The notes: generated from the letters alone by a model not told the origin. 37,779 nt of DNA from Burkholderiales bacterium (GCA_900290335.1 OKRD01000154.1:8215-45993); one strand, 5' to 3'. Positions 6,575 through 15,154 are shown, numbered from the stretch's first letter. Numbers and translations are program-made.

Positions 6575-7837
6575 GTGCTCTACCAGATGCACGAGTGGCA
6601 GCGCAAGCTTCTTAACCCGCTTTCGGCTTGGGCCGATGCGACATCCCGCATCCTGTCCAATCCCTACAGTCCCCTGGCGTACACGCCGTTTTCGCGGCGC
6701 CTGGCGGCGGGCTACGACCTGCTGCATCGACTGGGCAAGCACTACGAGAAACCCGCGTTCGGATTGGCCACGACACTGATCGACGGCGTCGAGGTCGAGG
6801 TCGTCGAGAAGGTGGAATTGGCCAAGCCGTTTTGCCAACTGCTGCACAAGCCGTTTTGCCAACTGCTGCACTTTGAGCGTGTGCTGCCGGCGGGGCTCGC
6901 GCACCGCGAGCAGGACCCGACCGTGCTGATGTTCGCGCCGCTCTCGGGCCACCACCCGACGCTGCTGCGCGACACGGTCCGCACCCTGCTGCCCCACTGC
7001 AACATCTACCTGACCGACTGGATCGACGCGCGCCTGGTGCCGCTGTCGCAGGGTCCCTTCCACCTAGACGACTACGTCGAATACTGCTTGGAGTTCATTC
7101 GCCGGCTCGGGCCGCGCGTGCATCTGATCTCCGTGTGCCAGCCGACGGTGCCGGTGCTGGCCGCCGTTTCCCTGCTGGCCAGCGGCGCGGACCCTGCCTT
7201 GCCGCGGTCGATGACGATGATGGGGGGACCGATCGATACCCGGCGCAACCCGACCCAGGTCAACGCGCTGGCGCAGCGCAAATCGTACGACTGGTTCCGC
7301 AGCCACGTCATCTTCAAGGTGCCCTCCAGCTACCCAGGCTACCTGCGCGAGGTCTACCCGGGGTTCCTGCAGCACGCCGGATTCGTGGCAATGAACCCCG
7401 ATCGGCACGTCGAGTCGCACTGGGACTATTACCTGGACCTGGTCAAGGGCGACCTGGAGGACATCGAGGCACATCGACGTTTCTATGACGAGTACAACGC
7501 GGTGATCGACCTGCCGGCGGAGTACTACCTCGACACGATTCGTGTCGTCTTCCAAGACCACCAGTTACCCTGCGGAACCTGGCACGTGCGCGGCCAGCGC
7601 GTCGCGCCCGAAGACATCCGCGACGTGGCGCTTTTCACGATCGAGGGAGAACTCGACGATATCTCCGGCAGCGGCCAGACGCAGGCGGCGCACGATCTGT
7701 GCCGCGGCATCCCGGCGGATCGAAAGCAACATCTGACGGCCATGGGGGTCGGTCACTACGGGATCTTCTCCGGCCGCCGCTGGCGTGAGAACATCGCCCC
7801 GCGCATCACGGATTTCATCCATGCGCATGATTCGTAA
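6575..7837 (+). CDS. phaZ: Intracellular poly(3-hydroxybutyrate) depolymerase
   Basis: It degrades storage PHB granules inside the cell. The 420-residue protein matches the PhaZ family along its length: MLYQMHEWQRK start, APLSGHHPTLLRDTVRTLLP, YLTDWIDARLVP, the nucleophile motif SVCQPTVPVLA (Cys188 in this numbering), PGFLQHAGFVAMNPDRH and a C-terminal GHYGIFSGRRWRE with the catalytic-type His. The start is GTG at 6575: GGAGG at 6565-6569 is five bases upstream, and family proteins begin MLYQ. Residues 84-91 (KPFCQLLH) are repeated exactly at 92-99 by a 24-bp tandem duplication; homologues I recall carry this stretch once. The frame stays open, so activity may be intact or altered. Confidence 0.92.
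   Translation: MLYQMHEWQRKLLNPLSAWADATSRILSNPYSPLAYTPFSRRLAAGYDLLHRLGKHYEKPAFGLATTLIDGVEVEVVEKVELAKPFCQLLHKPFCQLLHFERVLPAGLAHREQDPTVLMFAPLSGHHPTLLRDTVRTLLPHCNIYLTDWIDARLVPLSQGPFHLDDYVEYCLEFIRRLGPRVHLISVCQPTVPVLAAVSLLASGADPALPRSMTMMGGPIDTRRNPTQVNALAQRKSYDWFRSHVIFKVPSSYPGYLREVYPGFLQHAGFVAMNPDRHVESHWDYYLDLVKGDLEDIEAHRRFYDEYNAVIDLPAEYYLDTIRVVFQDHQLPCGTWHVRGQRVAPEDIRDVALFTIEGELDDISGSGQTQAAHDLCRGIPADRKQHLTAMGVGHYGIFSGRRWRENIAPRITDFIHAHDS
6824..6871 (+). repeat. 24-bp perfect tandem duplication inside phaZ
   Basis: Bases 6824-6847 (beginning AAGCCGTTTTGCC) are repeated without change at 6848-6871. The unit is eight codons, so the reading frame is kept and KPFCQLLH is doubled. Complete identity of the copies points to a recent slip event, or to an assembly artefact. 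Confidence 0.97.
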
Positions 7838-7891
7838 TCCCCTGGCCCCTGCAGTAGGCTTCGTTTGCTTGAACTTCCCGGAGGATCATTG

Positions 7892-8275
7892 ATGCACCGT
7901 GCAAAAAAAGTCGTCGCTGTAATCGCTTCCTCGTGCATGCTGGCTGCGTGGCTCCCGATGCCCGCGCACGCGGCGCTGGTGGGAACCCAGCAGGTCCTGC
8001 ACGCCGACAGTGCAGCGCGCGCGCACATCAACGCATGGTTGGCGCGCGATGACGTGCGTCAAGCGCTGCTGGGCAACGGGGTCGACGCGAACCAGGTGCA
8101 GGCGCGCGTCGATGCGCTCACGGATGAGGAGGCGGGCGACCTTGCCAACCGCATCGACCGTCTGCCCGCCGGCGGCGACTTCCTCGGTATCCTGCTTGCC
8201 GTGTTCGTGATCCTGCTGATCACCGACATCCTGGGCCTGACGAAGGTGTTTCCATTCACGCGCCCGGTTCGCTAG
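7892..8275 (+). CDS. PA2779 family small membrane protein
   Basis: A 127-residue protein with a signal peptide (MHRAKKVVAVIASSCMLAAWLP, cut after AHA near residue 29). A helical middle follows (VLHADSAARAHINAWLARDDVRQALLGNGV, ALTDEEAGDLANRID), then a C-terminal membrane span (LGILLAVFVILLITDILGL). This matches the PA2779/DUF6627 family, usually found beside a PA2778-type C39 peptidase, as here. ATG at 7892 has GGAGGATC upstream and is preferred over earlier in-frame starts. Function is unknown; the pairing suggests it is the substrate or membrane partner of the peptidase. Its stop lies just before a strong hairpin. Confidence 0.85.
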   Translation: MHRAKKVVAVIASSCMLAAWLPMPAHAALVGTQQVLHADSAARAHINAWLARDDVRQALLGNGVDANQVQARVDALTDEEAGDLANRIDRLPAGGDFLGILLAVFVILLITDILGLTKVFPFTRPVR

Positions 8276-8290
8276 CCCAGCGCTTCGTTC

Positions 8291-8320
8291 GCAAAGCCCC
8301 CGCTTTGGCGGGGGCTTTGC
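8291..8320 (+). promoter_or_regulatory. Perfect 13-bp stem-loop at the PA2779/PA2778 junction
   Basis: Arms 8291-8303 and 8308-8320 are fully complementary around the tetraloop TTTG (8304-8307), and TTTT follows at 8321-8324. It looks like an intrinsic terminator 15 bases after the stop of the PA2779-like gene. It also lies inside the apparent signal-peptide codons of the next gene, and the only nearby TTG start codon sits in its loop. It could be a partial terminator, a translation control element, or both. Confidence 0.75.
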
Positions 8321-9240
8321 TTTTGGCCGGGCTGAGCGCTTGCGCCACGCCGCAGTCGGACGCCCTGCGCAGCGCCCTGCCACCGGGGGCCGAGCTCGAC
8401 ATTCGCGGCGCGCACGAACTCGAGCAGGTGCCGTTCTATGCCCAGGAGCGCGACCAGTGCGGGCCGGCAACGCTGGCGATGGCGCTGAGCGCATCGGGCC
8501 CGCAGGTTGATCCCGACTCGCTCCGCGCGACGGTATTTGTTCCCGGCCGGGGCGGCTCCTTGGCGCCGGAGATGCTCGCGGCGGCGCGGCGCCAGGGGCG
8601 CCTGGCGGTGCAACTGGCACCGACGATCGAGGCCGTGCTGCGGGAAGTCGACGCCGGCAACCCGGTGATTGTGTTGCAGAACCTCGGCCTGCCCATCTTT
8701 CCGGTGTGGCACTACGCGTTGGTGATCGGCTACGACATCGGGCAGGACCGGATCGTGCTGCATTCGGGACCCGAGCCGCGACTGCAGCTGAGCCTGGAGC
8801 TCTTCGAGCGCACCTGGGCGCGCGGCGGGAATTGGGCGATGGTCGCGGTGGCGCCGCAATCTCCCCCGCTCTCGCCGACGATCGATGCCCTGGTCGAGGC
8901 AGCCGCGGCGCTCGAGAGGGTCGACGTGCGTTCGGCGCGCCTGGCCTACGGCGCCTTGGCGCAGCGAGCGCCGGGGAGCTTTGGCGCCTGGATGGGACTG
9001 GGCAACAGTGCCTATACCCTCGGCGATCCGGCCACCGCGGTGACGGCATTTGCCAGGGCCAGCGAGCTGCAGCCGCAACGAGCCGATTCCTGGAACAACC
9101 TAGCCACGGCCCTGCTGGCGCAGGGGTCGATTACGGCGGCGCGCGCTGCCATCGAGCGCGCGCTTGCCCTGGGCGGAGCGCACCGCAATCTGTACGAACA
9201 GACCGCCGCCGAGATCGAGCGCGCCCCACAGTCCCCCTGA
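8305..9240 (+). CDS. PA2778 family C39-like cysteine peptidase, lipoprotein with TPR
   Basis: The product is about 311 residues from the TTG at 8305. A lipobox LSAC at residues 10-13 indicates a lipoprotein. The C39-like domain (about 30-190) has the nucleophile region RDQCGPATLAMAL and the His motif VWHYALVIGYD. A tetratricopeptide region (about 205-305: GAWMGLGNSAYTLGDPATA, SWNNLATALLAQG) follows. The start is uncertain. The frame is open further upstream and encodes a typical positive n-region (RFVRK) before the hydrophobic stretch, yet no ATG, GTG or TTG occurs there. The nearest non-standard candidate is ATT at 8254. The pair with the upstream membrane protein suggests proteolysis at the envelope; substrate unknown. 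Confidence 0.85.
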   Translation: MAGALLLAGLSACATPQSDALRSALPPGAELDIRGAHELEQVPFYAQERDQCGPATLAMALSASGPQVDPDSLRATVFVPGRGGSLAPEMLAAARRQGRLAVQLAPTIEAVLREVDAGNPVIVLQNLGLPIFPVWHYALVIGYDIGQDRIVLHSGPEPRLQLSLELFERTWARGGNWAMVAVAPQSPPLSPTIDALVEAAAALERVDVRSARLAYGALAQRAPGSFGAWMGLGNSAYTLGDPATAVTAFARASELQPQRADSWNNLATALLAQGSITAARAAIERALALGGAHRNLYEQTAAEIERAPQSP

Positions 9241-9312
9241 GGGCAAGAGGCTTCCACCGAGGGCATCGATCGGCCGCCGCCAGGCGCCTGCTCGCTCTGG
9301 GATAATGAACGC

Positions 9313-10065
9313 ATGCAACCGCACGCGCAGCCATCGGAGCATGAGTCGACACGAGCGGCGCAGGGCGCCGCCTCGGACCCGCAGAGCCCACTGGTGCTGG
9401 CCGTTGACGCGCTGCTGCCCCAGACCCAGTGCGGTCAGTGCGGCTACGAGGGGTGTCTGCCCTACGCGCGAGCGCTGGCCGCAGGCCAGGCGCAGATCAA
9501 CCGCTGCCCCCCCGGCGGCGACGATGGCATCGTGGCGCTGGCGCAGCTGCTCGAGCGCAGTGTCCTGCCCCTGGATCTGGCCTGCGGCACACACCGCGAA
9601 CTCCACGTGGCGCGCATCGACGAGAGCCGCTGCATCGGCTGCACGCTTTGCATCCAGGCCTGCCCGGTCGACGCCATCGTCGGCGCCGTCAAGCAGATGC
9701 ATACCGTGGTGGCGGCCGATTGCACCGGTTGCGATCTTTGCCTGCCGCCCTGCCCGATGGACTGTATCGACTTGGTTCCCGTGCGTCCGGCTCGCCCCTG
9801 GACGCGGCAAGATGCCGATCGCGCCCGCCGACGCATGCACGAGCGCAGCGCGCGTTTGCTGCGCGAGCAGTCGGACCATGACGCGCGCCTGGCCGCCAAG
9901 GTCCAGCACAAGCTGGTGGAGCTCGATGCTCGCAGCGACCTGGCCCAGGAGGAGGTCGCGCGGCGCAGATCCATTATTGAAAGCGCGCTGGCGCGCGTGC
10001 GAAGCCGGCGCGCCGGCGAGGCCGCCGCCGAGCATTCCGAGCGCGCTGGCGCGGGACGCACGTGA
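9313..10065 (+). CDS. rnfB: RnfB-like iron-sulfur electron transfer protein
   Basis: A 250-residue RnfB/RsxB-like protein. The N-terminal 4Fe-4S domain has [13 protein letters not shown] and a later Cys (NRCPPGG). Two ferredoxin motifs follow: [12 protein letters not shown] and [12 protein letters not shown]. The C-terminal about 90 residues are charged and probably coiled (many Arg/Glu, ending near RVRSRR). There is no N-terminal membrane helix, unlike true RnfB, and no rnfA, C, D, G or E nearby. It is therefore a soluble, stand-alone form, which I recall as common next to nth in betaproteobacteria. It might supply electrons for iron-sulfur cluster or redox upkeep; this is inference. GATAAT lies seven bases before the ATG and no clear ribosome-binding site is seen, so a leaderless transcript is possible. 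The nth gene overlaps its stop. Confidence 0.9.
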   Translation: MQPHAQPSEHESTRAAQGAASDPQSPLVLAVDALLPQTQCGQCGYEGCLPYARALAAGQAQINRCPPGGDDGIVALAQLLERSVLPLDLACGTHRELHVARIDESRCIGCTLCIQACPVDAIVGAVKQMHTVVAADCTGCDLCLPPCPMDCIDLVPVRPARPWTRQDADRARRRMHERSARLLREQSDHDARLAAKVQHKLVELDARSDLAQEEVARRRSIIESALARVRSRRAGEAAAEHSERAGAGRT

Positions 10066-10709
10066 CTCCGCGCAAGCGCCAAGCGCTGTTCGAGGCCTTC
10101 GCGCAGGCCAGTCCCCACCCGAAGGGGGAACTGAAGCATTCGTCGGCCTTCGAGCTACTGGTCGCCGTGGTGCTATCGGCGCAGGCCACCGACCGCAGTG
10201 TCAATGCCGCCACCGAGGCGCTGTTCGCCAAGGCCAACACGCCGGCGGCGATCGAGGCGCTTGGCGAATCGGGCCTGATCCCGTACATCCGCACCATCGG
10301 TCTGTACCGCTCCAAGGCGGCCAACATCATTGCCCTGTGCCGCCAGCTACGCGAACGCCACGCTGGCCAGGTGCCGCGCACGCGCGAGGAACTCGAAGCC
10401 CTGCCGGGGGTCGGCCGCAAGACTGCCAGTGTCGTGCTCAATATCGCCTTTGGCGAACCCTGCATTGCCGTCGATACGCATTGCTTCCGGGTCGCCAATC
10501 GCACGGGCCTGGCACCGGGCAAGAACGTGCGCGAGGTCGAACAGCGGCTGCTCAGCGCCGTTCCCGCCCCGTTTCGGCATCATGCGCACCATTGGCTCAT
10601 ACTGCACGGACGCTATGTTTGCAAGGCGCGCAAGCCCGAGTGTTGGCACTGCATCATTTCGCGGCAGTGTGAGTACCCAAGCAAGACTCCGGCGCCACCA
10701 GCGCGGTGA
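10062..10709 (+). CDS. nth: Endonuclease III
   Basis: A DNA glycosylase/AP lyase for oxidised pyrimidines in base excision repair. The 215-residue protein has the helix-hairpin-helix [13 protein letters not shown], with the catalytic Lys in GRKTA. The catalytic Asp is in [11 protein letters not shown]. The C-terminal [4Fe-4S] loop has spacing C-x6-C-x2-C-x5-C ([17 protein letters not shown]). The start is GTG at 10062, which overlaps the rnfB stop as GTGA, so the two are translationally coupled. Length is usual for the family. The rnfB-nth pairing is recurrent and may reflect the need of Nth for its cluster. Confidence 0.96.
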   Translation: MTPRKRQALFEAFAQASPHPKGELKHSSAFELLVAVVLSAQATDRSVNAATEALFAKANTPAAIEALGESGLIPYIRTIGLYRSKAANIIALCRQLRERHAGQVPRTREELEALPGVGRKTASVVLNIAFGEPCIAVDTHCFRVANRTGLAPGKNVREVEQRLLSAVPAPFRHHAHHWLILHGRYVCKARKPECWHCIISRQCEYPSKTPAPPAR

Positions 10710-10751
10710 ACTTGCCGACGATGCGGCGTATTTTGTCCCGGGAAGCACGGC

Positions 10752-11201
10752 ATGCTGCAACCGACCCGCGAGGAAGTTCGACGATTCTTCTGTGACGCGT
10801 GGCGCAAGCATTGCGCCAGTCAGCCGGCGTCCCCGCTGGAGCGCATTGCCGTCGGCTGCATCCTCGAGCACCCCGAATACCAGCAACTGCTGGCCGACGT
10901 GGACCGCGTGCTGGACCGAGACTTCCCTGTCGAGGCCGGGCGCGAGAATCCCTTTCTGCATCTGTCGATGCACTTGTCGCTCGAGGAACAGGCGTCGATC
11001 GATCAGCCTCCCGGGGTGCGGACCCTGCTCGAGGCCCTGCAGCGGCGCCTTGGCGATCGCCACGCGGCCGCGCACGAGGCAATGGAATGCCTGGGCGAAA
11101 TCGTGTGGCGCGCGCAACGCGGCTCGCTGCCGCCCGACATGAGCGCCATCAATCACGCGTACATCGAATGCCTGCGACAGCGGCTTGGACAGGAACCCTA
11201 A
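10752..11201 (+). CDS. DUF1841 family protein
   Basis: A 149-residue cytoplasmic protein of unknown function that matches the DUF1841 family. It has an N-terminal REEVRRFFCDAWRKH, a central ILEHPEYQQLL, the strong family motif NPFLHLSMHLSLEEQ-SIDQPPGVR, and a C-terminal GDRHAAAHEAMECLGEIVW. Conserved His and Glu residues in the last two motifs could bind a metal, but nothing proves this. The stop overlaps the ATG of the moxR gene by one base (TAATG), tying it to the AAA ATPase/VWA pair downstream. No signal peptide or membrane span is seen. Confidence 0.85.
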   Translation: MLQPTREEVRRFFCDAWRKHCASQPASPLERIAVGCILEHPEYQQLLADVDRVLDRDFPVEAGRENPFLHLSMHLSLEEQASIDQPPGVRTLLEALQRRLGDRHAAAHEAMECLGEIVWRAQRGSLPPDMSAINHAYIECLRQRLGQEP

Positions 11202-12061
11202 TGAACAAGACAGCAACCGGCCGCTTCAACGGCACCGAGACGTACGTCGCGAGCGACGATCTGCGGCTTGCGGTCAACGCCGCGCTGACCCTGCAGCGTC
11301 CCTTGCTCATCAAGGGAGAACCGGGAACCGGCAAGACCATGCTGGCCGAGGAAGTTGCCCGGGCACTGGACATGCCGCTGTTTGCCTGGCACATCAAGTC
11401 AACGACCAAGGCCCAGCAGGGACTATACGAATATGACGCGGTATCGCGGCTGCGCGATTCGCAGCTCGGAGACGCGCGCGTTGCCGAAATCGGCAATTAC
11501 ATCGTGCGCGGCGTGCTCTGGCAGGCCTTCGAAAGTCCGGAGCCCGCCGTCCTGTTGATCGACGAAATCGACAAGGCCGACATCGAATTTCCCAATGACC
11601 TGCTGCGCGAGCTCGATCGCATGGAGTTCGCCGTCTACGAAACGCGCCAGACGATCCGCGCGGTGCATCGGCCGCTGGTGGTCATCACGTCGAACAACGA
11701 GAAGGACCTGCCCGACGCCTTCCTGCGGCGCTGCTTCTTCCACTACATACGATTCCCGGATCGAAGGACCATGCAGGAGATCGTCGACGTGCACTTCCCC
11801 AAGCTGCGCGCCGAGTTGCTGCGCAATGCGCTCGAGTCCTTCTTCGCCATCCGCGACCTGCCGGGCTTGAAGAAAAAGCCCTCGACCTCGGAATTGCTCG
11901 ATTGGCTGCGACTGCTGGTCGCCGAACAGATCCCCCCCGAGGCCCTGCACGCCAAGGATTCGGCGATCTTCGTGCCGCCGCTGCACGGCGCGCTGCTCAA
12001 AAATGAGCAGGACCTGCACCTGTTCGAGCGTCTGGTCGAGATGAACCGCCAGGGGCGCTGA
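11201..12061 (+). CDS. MoxR-type AAA+ ATPase
   Basis: A 286-residue AAA+ ATPase of the MoxR/dynein-related class, which works as a chaperone with VWA-domain partners. It has Walker A GEPGTGKT (about residues 40-47), Walker B VLLIDEIDKAD (about 112-122), sensor 1 in VVITSNNEKDLPDAFLRRC and a helical lid with LLDWLRLLV. ATG at 11201 overlaps the DUF1841 stop, and its own stop overlaps the VWA gene start by one base. This arrangement (ATPase followed by VWA protein) is the standard module for metal insertion or assembly of enzyme complexes. The client is not apparent here. Confidence 0.93.
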   Translation: MNKTATGRFNGTETYVASDDLRLAVNAALTLQRPLLIKGEPGTGKTMLAEEVARALDMPLFAWHIKSTTKAQQGLYEYDAVSRLRDSQLGDARVAEIGNYIVRGVLWQAFESPEPAVLLIDEIDKADIEFPNDLLRELDRMEFAVYETRQTIRAVHRPLVVITSNNEKDLPDAFLRRCFFHYIRFPDRRTMQEIVDVHFPKLRAELLRNALESFFAIRDLPGLKKKPSTSELLDWLRLLVAEQIPPEALHAKDSAIFVPPLHGALLKNEQDLHLFERLVEMNRQGR

Positions 12062-13233
12062 TGCTCATAGACTTCTTCTTGCACCTGCGCGCCGCGCGCC
12101 TGCCGGTGTCGATCAACGAGCTGCTGACACTGCTCGAGGCGCTGCAAAGCGAGGTGATCCAGCCTTCGCTGGAGGACTTCTATTTTCTGGCGCGCACCTG
12201 CCTCATCAAGGACGAGACCCGCTTCGATCGTTACGACCAGGCCTTTGGCGAGTACGTTCGCGGGCTCGCCGCCGGCACGCCCGAGCTGCGCGATATCCCC
12301 GCCGAGTGGTTCCGCCAGCAACTGCAGCGCCGCCTGTCGGCCGAGGAACTGGCGCGCCTCGAGAAGCTGGGTTGGGAGCGGCTGATGGAGGAGCTGCGCA
12401 AGCGACTGCTCGAGCAGGACGGCGCGCACCACGGCGGCAGCAAGTGGATCGGCAGCGGCGGAACCTCGCCCTTCGGTCACGGCGGCGCCCACCCCGAGGG
12501 GATCCGCATCGGTGGCCCGTCCCGCGGCAATCGCGGCGCCGTTAAGGTCTGGGAAGCACGCGCCTACCGCGACTATGACGACCAGGTGGAGCTTGGAACC
12601 CGCAACATCCAGCTGGCGCTGCGACGCCTGCGCCGCTTTGCGCGCGAAGGCGGCGAGCTCGAACTCGATCTGCCCGACACGATCCGCTCCACGGCGCGCA
12701 ACGCCGGCCATCTGGACCTTAAGCTCGTGCCGGAGCGCCGTAATCGGGTCAAGGTGCTCATGCTGCTCGACGTCGGCGGCACGATGGACGAGCACGTCGC
12801 CGCGGTCGAGGAGCTTTTTTCCGCCGCGCGTACCCAGTTCCAGCACCTGCATTTTTATTACTTCCACAACTGCGTTTACGACCAGCTGTGGCGCAGCAAC
12901 CGGCGCCGCCACAGCGAGCGCTTCGAAACCCGCGACATACTGCGCAAGTACAACCGGGACTACAAGCTGGTGTTCGTCGGCGACGCGACCATGAGCCCGT
13001 ACGAAGTTCTGCAGGCGCACGGCTCCGTCGAGTACGACAATGTCGAGCCGGGCGCGGCCTGGCTGCAGCGCCTCGCCGCGCAGTTTCCGCAGTTCGCCTG
13101 GATCAACCCGGAGCCCGAGGCACTCTGGCCCTATCGCCAATCGATCTCGATCATTCGCCAGCTCCTGGCCGGCAGGATGTACCCGCTGACACTGGAAGGA
13201 TTGACGCGCGCCATGCGCGTGCTGGCAAGGTAA
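12061..13233 (+). CDS. VWA domain protein, partner of MoxR ATPase (CoxE-like)
   Basis: A 390-residue cytoplasmic protein. The N-terminal part (MLIDFFLHLRAARLPVSINE) is typical of the family. A Gly/His-rich linker (about 140-160, HHGGSKWIGSGGTSPFGHGG) precedes the VWA domain (about 220-390). The metal-site motif, normally DxSxS, reads LLDVGGTMDEHV. A DxGG[ST] form is usual in this subfamily as I recall it, so metal binding may be altered. Other marks are FVGDATMSPYEVL and INPEPEALWPYRQS near the end. It overlaps moxR by one base and surely acts with it. It converges with the GspE-like gene, 12 bases between the stops. Confidence 0.9.
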   Translation: MLIDFFLHLRAARLPVSINELLTLLEALQSEVIQPSLEDFYFLARTCLIKDETRFDRYDQAFGEYVRGLAAGTPELRDIPAEWFRQQLQRRLSAEELARLEKLGWERLMEELRKRLLEQDGAHHGGSKWIGSGGTSPFGHGGAHPEGIRIGGPSRGNRGAVKVWEARAYRDYDDQVELGTRNIQLALRRLRRFAREGGELELDLPDTIRSTARNAGHLDLKLVPERRNRVKVLMLLDVGGTMDEHVAAVEELFSAARTQFQHLHFYYFHNCVYDQLWRSNRRRHSERFETRDILRKYNRDYKLVFVGDATMSPYEVLQAHGSVEYDNVEPGAAWLQRLAAQFPQFAWINPEPEALWPYRQSISIIRQLLAGRMYPLTLEGLTRAMRVLAR

Positions 13234-13245
13234 CCGGGGCTTGCC

Positions 13246-15150
13246 TCAGTCGCCAAACGGCGGTGCGGCGCGCAGCACCTCTTCCACGGTCGTCGTGCCG
13301 TGGGCGATCTTTTCGGCGCCGGAGACGCGCAGGGAACGCAGACCCTCCCGCGCGGCCTGATTGCGGATTTGCTGGATATCCGCGCCCTCGGCAACCAGGG
13401 AACGGATGGCATCGCTGACCACGAGCAGCTCGACCAGGCCGGTGCGCCCGAGGTAGCCCGTGCGACGGCACTCCAGGCAACCGACCGGCCGCCCGACCTT
13501 TTGCGGCGGGGCCGAGCGCCAGGGGGCGACCAGGTCCCGCCAGAGCGCCTCGTCGATGTTGAGGTCGCGCGCCTTGCAGTGCGGGCACAGGGTGCGCACC
13601 AGGCGTTGCGCCAGGATGCCGATGACGGTGGCGTTGATCAGGTAGCGGGGAACACCGAGCTCGACCAGCCGGGCAATCGAGGCCGAGGCGTCATTGGTAT
13701 GCAGGGTCGAGAAGACCAGATGCCCGGTGAGCGCGGCCTGCACCGCCATGTCCGCCGTTTCCTTGTCGCGCACCTCGCCAACCATGATCACGTCCGGGTC
13801 CTGCCGCATCAGCGCGCGCAGCCCATCGGCAAAGCCCAGCTCGATCCCATGCTGGACCTGCATCTGGTTGAGGCTCGGATCGATCATCTCGATCGGGTCT
13901 TCGACGGTGCTCACATTGACTTCGTCGGTGGCGAGCTGCTTGAGCGTCGAATACAGGGTCGTCGTCTTGCCCGAGCCGGTCGGCCCGGTGACCAGGATGA
14001 TGCCCGAGGGGCGCGTGATCAACTCGGCCCATATCTTGGCATCGCCGTCGGAGAAACCCAGTTCGGCATAGCTGCGCACCACGACTTCCGGGTCAAAGAT
14101 CCGCATGACCAGCTTTTCCCCGAAGGCCGTGGGCAGACTCGAGAGGCGGATCTCGACTTCGCGCCCGCCATCGCCGCCGATGCGCGTCTTGATGCGGCCG
14201 TCTTGGGGCCGGCGCCGCTCGACCACGTCCATGCGCCCCAGCAGCTTGATGCGGCTGGTCATGGCCTGCATCACGCCGGGCGGCACCTGGTAGACCTGGT
14301 GCAGCACGCCGTCGATGCGAAAGCGCACGACTCCCTGTTCGCGCTTGGGCTCGAGATGAATATCGCTGGCGCGCTGATCAAACGCGTACTGCAGGATCCA
14401 GTCGACGATGTGAATGACGTGCGCATCGTTGGCCTCGACCTTGCCTCCGAGCTCGACCAGTTGTTCGAAGTTGCTCACCAGGCTGGACGTTCCGGACTTG
14501 CTCGCGCCCTTGACCGACTGGGCCAGCTTGTAGAACTCGGTGGTAAAGCGTGCCACGTCCACCGGGTTGGCCACCACCCGTCGCACGGACTTCTTGGTCA
14601 CCTGCTCGATTTCGCGCACCCAGCCGTCCAGGAACGGCTCGCACGTGGCGATTACCACCTCGACCGGGGAAACGGCGATCGGCAAGATGGAATTGCCGGT
14701 GGCGTAGGCGCTCGACATGACCTCGACCACCCGCGTGAAATCCACCTTCAGCGGGTCGATGTGCTGGTAGGGCAGGCCGGCGAGCTCCGCCAGCCACTCG
14801 GTAAGCGATTCGAGGTCCAGCAGCCGGCGCTCGCTATCGGCACTGCGGAAATTCATCTCGGCCACCAGGACGAGCGGATGGCCGTTGCGGTCGCGGTCCG
14901 AGATCGCGAAGATCCGCTCCGCGTCGTCACGCGAGAGCAGGCCATCGTCGACCAGACGCTGGACGACGAAACTCAGGGTCACGCGGGTGGTGGTTGCCGC
15001 CCGTTGCGGCGCGGCGGCGGGCGCCGGTTCCGGTGCTTCGGCTGCGGCTCGCTTGACCGCGCTCACGGCCGGGGGTGCCGCGCCGCCCTGGGCATGGCGC
15101 AAACCATCGGGGCCGGCGTCCGCAACGGCAGGTCCCGTACCCCAAGCCAC
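13246..15150 (-). CDS. GspE/PulE/PilB-like secretion ATPase (orphan)
   Basis: A hexameric ATPase of the type II secretion/type IV pilus class, about 634 residues from GTG at 15150. An Ala/Pro-rich segment comes first. An N-terminal GspE/MshE-like domain (about 55-170; FVVQRLVDDGLLSRDDAERIF) follows. The catalytic part contains the Asp box (RASDIHLEP), Walker A GPTGSGKT (about 389-396), Walker B VIMVGEVRDKETA, the His box (LTGHLVFSTLHTNDA) and the zinc tetracysteine CPHC...CLEC. The start is unsure: the frame is open to 15222, and 15150 is four bases after the DUF1631 stop. No pilin, PilC/GspF or secretin gene is nearby, so its machine is unknown. Confidence 0.9.
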   Translation of the reverse strand: MAWGTGPAVADAGPDGLRHAQGGAAPPAVSAVKRAAAEAPEPAPAAAPQRAATTTRVTLSFVVQRLVDDGLLSRDDAERIFAISDRDRNGHPLVLVAEMNFRSADSERRLLDLESLTEWLAELAGLPYQHIDPLKVDFTRVVEVMSSAYATGNSILPIAVSPVEVVIATCEPFLDGWVREIEQVTKKSVRRVVANPVDVARFTTEFYKLAQSVKGASKSGTSSLVSNFEQLVELGGKVEANDAHVIHIVDWILQYAFDQRASDIHLEPKREQGVVRFRIDGVLHQVYQVPPGVMQAMTSRIKLLGRMDVVERRRPQDGRIKTRIGGDGGREVEIRLSSLPTAFGEKLVMRIFDPEVVVRSYAELGFSDGDAKIWAELITRPSGIILVTGPTGSGKTTTLYSTLKQLATDEVNVSTVEDPIEMIDPSLNQMQVQHGIELGFADGLRALMRQDPDVIMVGEVRDKETADMAVQAALTGHLVFSTLHTNDASASIARLVELGVPRYLINATVIGILAQRLVRTLCPHCKARDLNIDEALWRDLVAPWRSAPPQKVGRPVGCLECRRTGYLGRTGLVELLVVSDAIRSLVAEGADIQQIRNQAAREGLRSLRVSGAEKIAHGTTTVEEVLRAAPPFGD

Positions 15151-15154
15151 ATGA

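Noticed and set aside
11743-13140. Long minus-strand frame opposite the moxR and VWA genes
   Set aside because: The plus-strand products carry Walker and VWA motifs; the reverse frame has none and reflects codon bias.
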